Of a DNA stretch of 33,359 nt, positions 24,174-29,361 are shown piece after piece. Source of the stretch: Prevotellaceae bacterium. GTDB taxonomy: Bacteria; Bacteroidota; Bacteroidia; Bacteroidales; Bacteroidaceae. How positions within the stretch are numbered: position 1 is the stretch's first letter; each line of letters starts with the position of its first letter. The notes under the pieces were generated by a model, which was given only the letters and a program-made list of their open reading frames with translations, ran no database searches and was not told where the DNA came from. Both the position numbers and the translations under genes were made by a program. The DNA is taken from NCBI GenBank assembly GCA_022508615.1, contig JAFLUW010000006.1, positions 1-33,359 on the forward strand. Direction: 5' to 3'.

Positions 24174-25355
24174 TTAGTGGTGGAACAGGCGTATGCCGGT
24201 GAATGTCATGGCTATGCCGTATTTGTCGCAGGTGGCTATGACATGGTCGTCGCGCACCGAGCCGCCGGCTTGGGCCACAAAGCGCACGCCGCTGCGGTGG
24301 GCGCGCTCGATGTTGTCGCCGAAGGGGAAGAAGGCGTCCGAGCCGAGCGCGACGCCCGTGTTTGCGGCCAGCCATGCGCGGCGCTCTTCGGCCGTGAGGG
24401 CTTCGGGGCGCTCGGAGAAGAACTGCTGCCACGCGCCGTCGGCCAATACGTCCTCGGGATGGGCGCCGAGGTAGACGTCGATGCTATTGTCGCGGTCGGC
24501 ACGCCGTATGTCTGCGCGCCAGGGCAGGCCGAGCACCTTCGGATGCTGGCGCAGCCACCACGTGTCGGCCTTGTCGCCCGCCAGACGCGTGCAGTGTATG
24601 CGGCTCTGCTGGCCTGCACCGATGCCGATGGCTTGTCCGTCCTTGACGTAGCACACGGAGTTCGACTGAGTGTACTTCAACGTGATGAGGGCCACGACAA
24701 GGTCGCGGCGGGCGGCCGCCGGGAAGTCTTTGGTCTGTGTCGGGATGTTTTCGAAGAGCGCATCGGAGGCGAGATCGATTTCATTTCGGCCCTGTTCGAA
24801 GGTCAGTCCGAAAACTTGCTTGCGCTCTGTGGCCACAGGGCGGTATGCGGTGTCCATTTTCAGCACGACGTAGGTGCCTTTGCGCTTTGCGCGGAGCACT
24901 TCGAGGGCTTCGGGTGTATAGTCGGGCGCAATGATGCCGTCGCTCACTTCGCGTTTCAAGATGAGGGCCGTGGCGAGGTCGCAAGTGTCGCTCAGGGCTA
25001 CGAAATCGCCGTAACTCGACATGCGGTCGGCGCCTCGGGCACGGGCATAAGCCGTAGCCACGGGCGAGAGCGGCTCGGCGAGGTCGTCGACGAAATATAC
25101 ACGCGCCAAAGTCTCGTCGAGCGGCTCGGCCACGGCGGCTCCGGCTGGCGAAACGTGTTTGAACGACGCGGCGGCGGGCAAGCCGGTAGCTTCGCGCAGT
25201 TCGCGCACCAACTGCCACGCGTTCAGCGCGTCGAGAAAGTTGATGTAGCCCGGCCGTCCGCTCAGCACTTCGAAGGGCAGGTCGCCGTTTTCGGCATAGA
25301 TGCGGGCCGGTTTCTGGTTGGGGTTGCATCCGTATTTGAGTTCCAGTTCTTTCAT
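24174..25355 (-). CDS. Stand-alone AICAR transformylase (PurH C-terminal domain)
   Basis: This 393-residue protein matches only the transformylase half of PurH, which transfers a formyl group from 10-formyl-THF to AICAR in purine synthesis. Visible family motifs are KYGCNPNQKPA at the start, SFKHVSPAGAA with the catalytic Lys-His pair, KYTQSNSVCYVKDGQAIGIGAGQQSRIHC and the C-terminal GGSVRDDHVIATCDKYGIAMTFTGIRLFHH. The IMP cyclohydrolase domain (about 190 residues) is absent, and the upstream DNA shows no remnant of it. IMP cyclisation must therefore be encoded elsewhere, for example by a full-length PurH. The small basic gene follows after 17 nt. Confidence 0.92.
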   Translation of the reverse strand: MKELELKYGCNPNQKPARIYAENGDLPFEVLSGRPGYINFLDALNAWQLVRELREATGLPAAASFKHVSPAGAAVAEPLDETLARVYFVDDLAEPLSPVATAYARARGADRMSSYGDFVALSDTCDLATALILKREVSDGIIAPDYTPEALEVLRAKRKGTYVVLKMDTAYRPVATERKQVFGLTFEQGRNEIDLASDALFENIPTQTKDFPAAARRDLVVALITLKYTQSNSVCYVKDGQAIGIGAGQQSRIHCTRLAGDKADTWWLRQHPKVLGLPWRADIRRADRDNSIDVYLGAHPEDVLADGAWQQFFSERPEALTAEERRAWLAANTGVALGSDAFFPFGDNIERAHRSGVRFVAQAGGSVRDDHVIATCDKYGIAMTFTGIRLFHH

Positions 25356-25461
25356 AGAAGATATGTTTTTTGATGACGTATATACTGCATAAAGGCTGCG
25401 CCGGAGCGGCTGCTGTCAGGGCCGAATCGGCGTGTGCCGGGATTTTCCTTGTGTTTGTCTG

Positions 25462-25524
25462 AAATAAGTCTGAGTAAGTTCAAACTTACTCAGAGATAGT
25501 TCAAACTTACTCAGACTAATTTAT
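25462..25524. repeat. 63-bp three-unit intergenic repeat, copy F
   Basis: Units lie at 25462-25482 (forward), 25483-25503 and 25504-25524 (reverse). The last unit contains the TAA stop codon (25521-25523) of the sialate O-acetylesterase gene, so the element begins inside the coding sequence. The outer units pair as AAATAAGTCTGAGTAAGTT against its near-complement. Confidence 0.9.
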
Positions 25525-27734
25525 TCCGGCTTTTGTCGTGCCGGCGCGCCGGCGGGCGAAACGTCGATGCGAAACGTGCTGCAAGGCAATCCCGTGGCGC
25601 CCGTGAGGTTAGCCGTGGTATATGGCTGCCAGCCGTAGCGCACGAAGCGGACGTTGGTCAGGCCCTCGGGGCTGCGGAGCACGACGCAGTCGCCCTCGAT
25701 GCGGGCGTCTGCCGTGCGAAACAGGCCTTCGTGCCCGGCCGTCTCGAACGTGCGCGGCGGCTGCCCGTCCGAGGTGCGGAGCGCGGCGGCATGGGCGAAG
25801 CGGATGCGTATCTCGCCGTCGCAGCACTCGGCCGCCAGCGGCTCAGGGCCGCGGGCTTCGGTCTGGCTTCGGCCGTAGTGGTCGTGCAGGGCCAGCAGGG
25901 CCAGCCGGCGGCCCACGGGCGCCTTGTCGCGCGGATGTACGTCGGTCGGGTGGCCCGCGTCAGAAGAAACGGCCATGCCCGTGTGCGGCAGGCTCAGGGC
26001 CAGCCGCCGCTGACTCTCGCGGAAAGCCGGCCAGGAGGGGCGGCCGAGGCTGGAGAGCTGTACGAAGTAGACCGGAAGCGTGTCGCACGCCCAGTAGTCG
26101 CGCAAGCTGCGGACCATAAGGCCGAAAAGGTGCTCGTGGGCCTCGATGTTATGAGCGTTCGACTCGCCCTGATACCAGATGACGCCTTCGATGGGAAAGC
26201 GTTCGAGACTGCGTATGCCCGTTTCGTAGAGGTAGCACGGCTCGTAGGGATGTCGTTGCAGGGAAAGGCTGCGCCGGGCCGTGTTGCGCTGCGCGCGGCC
26301 GCGCACCCAGTCCTGTACGAAATCGTTTGTCATCCAGTCGCGGAGAATGGCGGGAAACTCGGCTTCGAGCAGCCGTCGCGACACCCACGCCTCGGTAGGC
26401 GAGCCGCCGATAGCGTTGCAAATCAGTCCGACGGGCACGCCGAGGCTGTCGCTGAGCACGCGGCCGAAGTGATAGCCCACAGCCGAAAAGCGCGCGGCGC
26501 TTTTCGGCGTGCAGCGCGTCCACGTTGCGGGCGCGTAGTAGAGGCCTGCGTTGACGGAGTCGAGCGCTTCGGGCGTCCATTCGCAGTTGTCGGTCTCCCA
26601 GCGAGCCTTCATGTCGTAGAGCCGCAGGCCCGGTCGTCCGGCTTCGGCCTGGTCTTGCTGCGCCGTTGCGCTTTGGCTGAGCGTGAAAGCCATGTTCGAC
26701 TGCCCGGAACAGAGCCATATTTCGCCGGCGGCCACATTGCGGTAAGTGAGCCTGCGTTTCGGCGTACTGACGTGCAGGGTGTAGCCCTCGCCGGCCCGTA
26801 ACGGGTCGAGACAGACGGACCAGCGGCCATAAATGTCGGTCACGGCTTCGCGTTGCTGGCCGCCGATGCCGACGGTGACGCGCTCGCCGGCGTCGGCGCG
26901 GCCCTCGATGCGGAATGTCCGTCCGTGGGGCAGAATCATGTCGTCGCTGTAGAGCGGCGACATGGCCAGTCCGCCGTAGTTTCCGGTCAGCAGTCGGCAG
27001 GCCGTGCGGGCCATGATTCCGGCGCCGGCCTCGTTGGGATGGATGGCGTCGGGAATGAGGTGCGGATGCGCGTAAAGCGGCTCGTGGAAGTCGATAAGCG
27101 TGGCTCCGGAGACTTCGCAGACGACGTCGATGGCGCGGTTCACGGCCTTTTGCCAGTCGCGCGTGCCCGACTCGAAGCGCTGGTGGCGGTGGGAAAGGGG
27201 AGTGGTGCGCGCTACGTAGAACCGGCAGCCGGGACTGGCTGCGCGCAGCGAGTCGATAAGGGCCAGGTAGTCGCCGACGAAGTCGTCGCCGTAATTGGGC
27301 CAGGCCCGCGGGTCGGTATCGTTGACGCCGAGGTGGATGATGGCGATGTCGGCCTGAAAGTCTTTGGCCTGTCGGTATTCTTCCTGGTCGAAATAGGGGC
27401 GGAAAGCCTTGCGCAGCAGCGTAGCGCCGGGTTTGCCGAAACGGCCCACCTCATAGCCGTCGCCCAGCAGGCGCTGGAGCTGTGCGGGATAGGAGTCGCT
27501 GTCGGGCCGTGCCATGCCGCTGCCGAAAGTGATGCTGTTGCCGATGCAGGCTACTTTGATTTTCTTGCGTGCCGGCTGTTTGCGTACACGCGGCGCGCTG
27601 TGGCGCGCGCGTTGCGGGGCGCGCGCGTTGTCCGACAGGGCGACGGCAGCGTTTCCCGCCGATGCCGCCGCCGCTTCGGCCGGTGTGTGCAGAAGCAGCA
27701 GGGCGAGGGCTGAAAATATGAGGGCGTGTCTCAT
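25521..27734 (-). CDS. Sialate O-acetylesterase with two SGNH hydrolase domains
   Basis: This 737-residue exported enzyme has the signal peptide MRHALIFSALALLLLHTPAEA. The first SGNH domain (about 58-255) has block I GNSITFG (Ser67), GVNDT (Asn138) and the DAIHP dyad (Asp229, His232). A beta-rich linker (about 260-335) precedes the second domain, of the sialic acid esterase class. That domain has LCSGQSNM (Ser346), GGSPTEAW, WYQGESN (520-526) and DVHP (598-601). Enzymes of this kind strip O-acetyl groups from sialic acid so that sialidases can act; NanS proteins with two such domains are known in oral Bacteroidetes. No other sialic acid genes are in the window. It lies downstream of the M23 peptidase gene with a terminator between them. 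Confidence 0.9.
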   Translation of the reverse strand: MRHALIFSALALLLLHTPAEAAAASAGNAAVALSDNARAPQRARHSAPRVRKQPARKKIKVACIGNSITFGSGMARPDSDSYPAQLQRLLGDGYEVGRFGKPGATLLRKAFRPYFDQEEYRQAKDFQADIAIIHLGVNDTDPRAWPNYGDDFVGDYLALIDSLRAASPGCRFYVARTTPLSHRHQRFESGTRDWQKAVNRAIDVVCEVSGATLIDFHEPLYAHPHLIPDAIHPNEAGAGIMARTACRLLTGNYGGLAMSPLYSDDMILPHGRTFRIEGRADAGERVTVGIGGQQREAVTDIYGRWSVCLDPLRAGEGYTLHVSTPKRRLTYRNVAAGEIWLCSGQSNMAFTLSQSATAQQDQAEAGRPGLRLYDMKARWETDNCEWTPEALDSVNAGLYYAPATWTRCTPKSAARFSAVGYHFGRVLSDSLGVPVGLICNAIGGSPTEAWVSRRLLEAEFPAILRDWMTNDFVQDWVRGRAQRNTARRSLSLQRHPYEPCYLYETGIRSLERFPIEGVIWYQGESNAHNIEAHEHLFGLMVRSLRDYWACDTLPVYFVQLSSLGRPSWPAFRESQRRLALSLPHTGMAVSSDAGHPTDVHPRDKAPVGRRLALLALHDHYGRSQTEARGPEPLAAECCDGEIRIRFAHAAALRTSDGQPPRTFETAGHEGLFRTADARIEGDCVVLRSPEGLTNVRFVRYGWQPYTTANLTGATGLPCSTFRIDVSPAGAPARQKPE

Positions 27735-27746
27735 GACAGTCTGAGG

Positions 27747-27815
27747 AAAAAGAAAAAAGGAATGAGACCTACCTCGTGCCGGCGTTTCGTTGCCGCTGGG
27801 TTTCTCTCATTCCTT
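27747..27815 (-). terminator. Intrinsic terminator with long loop after the M23 gene
   Basis: Read on the minus strand, AAGGAATGAGA pairs perfectly with TCTCATTCCTT across a 37-nt loop and is followed by TTTTTTC then TTTTT. It ends only about 13 nt before the esterase start codon. The esterase must therefore rely on readthrough or on a promoter hidden in this gap. Confidence 0.75.
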
Positions 27816-27849
27816 GTGGCTTCTACGGGATTTTCGCCGGACAATCCGG

Positions 27850-28770
27850 TCAATAGCGGAGAATTTGTCCGATCTGTAGTTTGGCATTCGGGCGCAGGCC
27901 GTTCATGGTGCGCAGCCGGTCGACGGTCGTGCCCAGACGCGAGGCGATGGCATAGAGCGTTTCGCCTTTCTTCACCTTATGGTAGTGATTGCTCCGCGTC
28001 CGTTTGTTTTTTGTCGCTTTTCCGGTGTCGGCCGCTTCGGGTTGTCCGTCGTCTTGCGCCAGCGTCCGGGCGCTTTCCCCGCCTTTTTTGCGGAACATGT
28101 AGAAGTCGCCCGTCACGTCCTGGGCGGCAAAGTCGAACATCTCGGCCGGATCGATGGCTTCGCCCAGAAAACGCGTCTCGAAGTGCAGGTGCGAACCGTA
28201 GGAAAGCCCCGTATTGCCGCCCAGACCGATGGGCTGGCCGGCTTTCACCTCGTCGTCGACGCTGACAAGCTGTTTCGAAAGGTGGCCATAGATGGTTTCG
28301 AGCCCGTTGGGGTGGCGCAGCACGACGTAGTAGCCGTAGCCGCCCGCGTCGTAGCGCACCACGCGCGTCTTGCCGTCGAAGGCGGCCACAATGGTGTCGC
28401 CCGTGTAGACCTTAATGTCCAATCCTTTGTGCTGACGGCGGAAGCGGGGGCGATAGCCGAAGTTGCTCGTCACGTTTCGGCTCGGCGTCGGCATGGCGAA
28501 GCCGCGCAAGTCGATGGCAAAGCTGTCGGGAACTTCCACGTTGGCGTAAGGGTGCGCCATAGTCGTGACCCACGAGTCGTAGAGCGCGTCTCCGGCGTCG
28601 GCCGAGGACGCTGCCGGCCGCAGATAGCGCTGTATGGCCACGCTGTCTACGGCTTTGAGTTTGCGATCTATGGGCGCTTGGCGCGCTATGAGGTCCTGCC
28701 CGAAGGCGCTCCCTGCGGAAACGCAGAGCAACAGGCCGGTCAGCAGGCTTTTTATGGCGATTTTTTTCAT
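27850..28770 (-). CDS. M23 family metallopeptidase with LysM domain
   Basis: This 306-residue exported protein has a signal peptide (MKKIAIKSLLTGLLLCVSAGSAFGQ). The lysostaphin-type domain (about 95-205) shows the zinc ligands HKGLD (His114, Asp118) and HLHFE (His194, His196), plus GYGYYVVLRHPNG and YGHLS. A low-complexity Lys/Arg linker leads to one C-terminal LysM motif (YHKVKKGETLYAIASRLGTTVDRLRTMNGL, about 262-306), which binds peptidoglycan. The protein probably cleaves peptide cross-links or activates amidases during cell-wall turnover. A TAACTTTG promoter element sits about 40 nt upstream, and the transcript ends at an intrinsic terminator. All zinc ligands are intact, so it is likely active. 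Confidence 0.93.
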   Translation of the reverse strand: MKKIAIKSLLTGLLLCVSAGSAFGQDLIARQAPIDRKLKAVDSVAIQRYLRPAASSADAGDALYDSWVTTMAHPYANVEVPDSFAIDLRGFAMPTPSRNVTSNFGYRPRFRRQHKGLDIKVYTGDTIVAAFDGKTRVVRYDAGGYGYYVVLRHPNGLETIYGHLSKQLVSVDDEVKAGQPIGLGGNTGLSYGSHLHFETRFLGEAIDPAEMFDFAAQDVTGDFYMFRKKGGESARTLAQDDGQPEAADTGKATKNKRTRSNHYHKVKKGETLYAIASRLGTTVDRLRTMNGLRPNAKLQIGQILRY

Positions 28771-28803
28771 GTATGCACGTTAAGGTTGAACACGTTTCGC
28801 CCG

Positions 28804-28811
28804 CAAAGTTA
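28804..28811 (-). promoter_or_regulatory. Promoter -7 element of the M23 peptidase gene
   Basis: The minus strand reads TAACTTTG, matching TAnnTTTG, about 33 nt from the start codon. The -33 region has TTTC rather than TTTG after a 19-nt spacer. Confidence 0.6.
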
Positions 28812-28935
28812 CGAATAATCTTTGAAATGCGAAAATCTCCATCCTGCGTCTTCCCTGCCGGCGTTTGCGCTGCGCTGCGCGGTGTGCAGTTTCCCGCTGT
28901 GGCTCCGGCCGCGTTCACCCTGCAAAACAGGGAGA

Positions 28936-28998
28936 AACTTAGTCTGAGTAAGTTTGAACTAACTCAGACTAAGTTCAAACTAACGCCCTGTTAGTTTT
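28936..28998. repeat. 63-bp three-unit intergenic repeat, copy G
   Basis: Units lie at 28936-28956 (forward), 28957-28977 (reverse) and a diverged third at 28978-28998 whose core is CGCCCTG. The AACAGGG just before the first unit (28926-28932) pairs perfectly with CCCTGTT inside the third (28986-28992). The hairpin is therefore kept although the core changed. Confidence 0.85.
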
Positions 28999-29043
28999 CC
29001 ATTACCCGGACTTACCGGAATCTGTGCCTTTCGGTGCGCGTAC

Positions 29044-29117
29044 ACACCCCGCATGGCAAACAAAAAATCCGGCAAACATCGTTCGTTTGCCGGATTTTTC
29101 GTTTGCCATGCGGGTGT
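29044..29117 (-). terminator. Very long nested hairpin terminator
   Basis: The inner stem is AATCCGGCAAAC with its complement around ATCGTTC, flanked by A and T runs on both strands. An outer 17-bp stem (GCATGGCAAAC... with one bulge) encloses it, for about 32 bp in all. It lies 34 nt beyond the stop of the 57-aa peptide gene on the minus strand. The sequence GGCAAAC/GTTTGCC occurs in both inner and outer stems. Confidence 0.8.
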
Positions 29118-29150
29118 CGTCATGCGAAGACTGCCGCATGGAGAGGCGGA

Positions 29151-29324
29151 TTAGTCTTCCTCAGTGTCGGTGTCGGTCCAGCTTTCGCTGTACCAACCGC
29201 CCTTCTTGTGCGTCCATTGGTCTGCTTCTTTCTCGGTGTCTATGTTGAGACTGGCAGCCAACAACGCACACTCCGTGCTAAGTCGGATTTCTTCCGTCTG
29301 GGGTATGATATAAGTTTTTTTCAT
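29151..29324 (-). CDS. 57-aa small peptide, unknown function
   Basis: This ORF is below the track cutoff. It runs from ATG 29324 to TAA 29151 and begins MKKTYIIPQTEEIRLSTE, continues CALLAASLNIDTEK and ends in an acidic tail (WTDTDTEED). The opening pattern (K-K-T-Y-x-x-P, then hydrophobic spacing to LLAAS) resembles many short Bacteroidales proteins of unknown role that I have seen described only as hypothetical. It has no classical signal peptide. It lies 37 nt after the stop of the 984-aa surface protein on the same strand, with an A-rich stretch before the start, and ends at a strong terminator. It is therefore probably the second gene of that operon. A secreted or processed peptide is possible but unproven. 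Confidence 0.7.
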   Translation of the reverse strand: MKKTYIIPQTEEIRLSTECALLAASLNIDTEKEADQWTHKKGGWYSESWTDTDTEED

Positions 29325-29361
29325 TTTTTTTTCGTTGTTTTTAGGTGTGACACACTATGTC

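Larger units (their letters stand above)
28771..29150. other. 380-bp intergenic region
   Basis: This gap contains the M23 promoter (28804-28811), repeat copy G (28936-28998) and a very long nested hairpin (29044-29117). ORFs across it run through the repeat and show no domains. I see no gene. Confidence 0.6.

Noticed and set aside
23953-24432. 159-aa version of the small basic protein
   Set aside because: The N-terminal part overlaps the transformylase in another frame and is Arg/Pro shadow; ATG 24156 is the sensible start.
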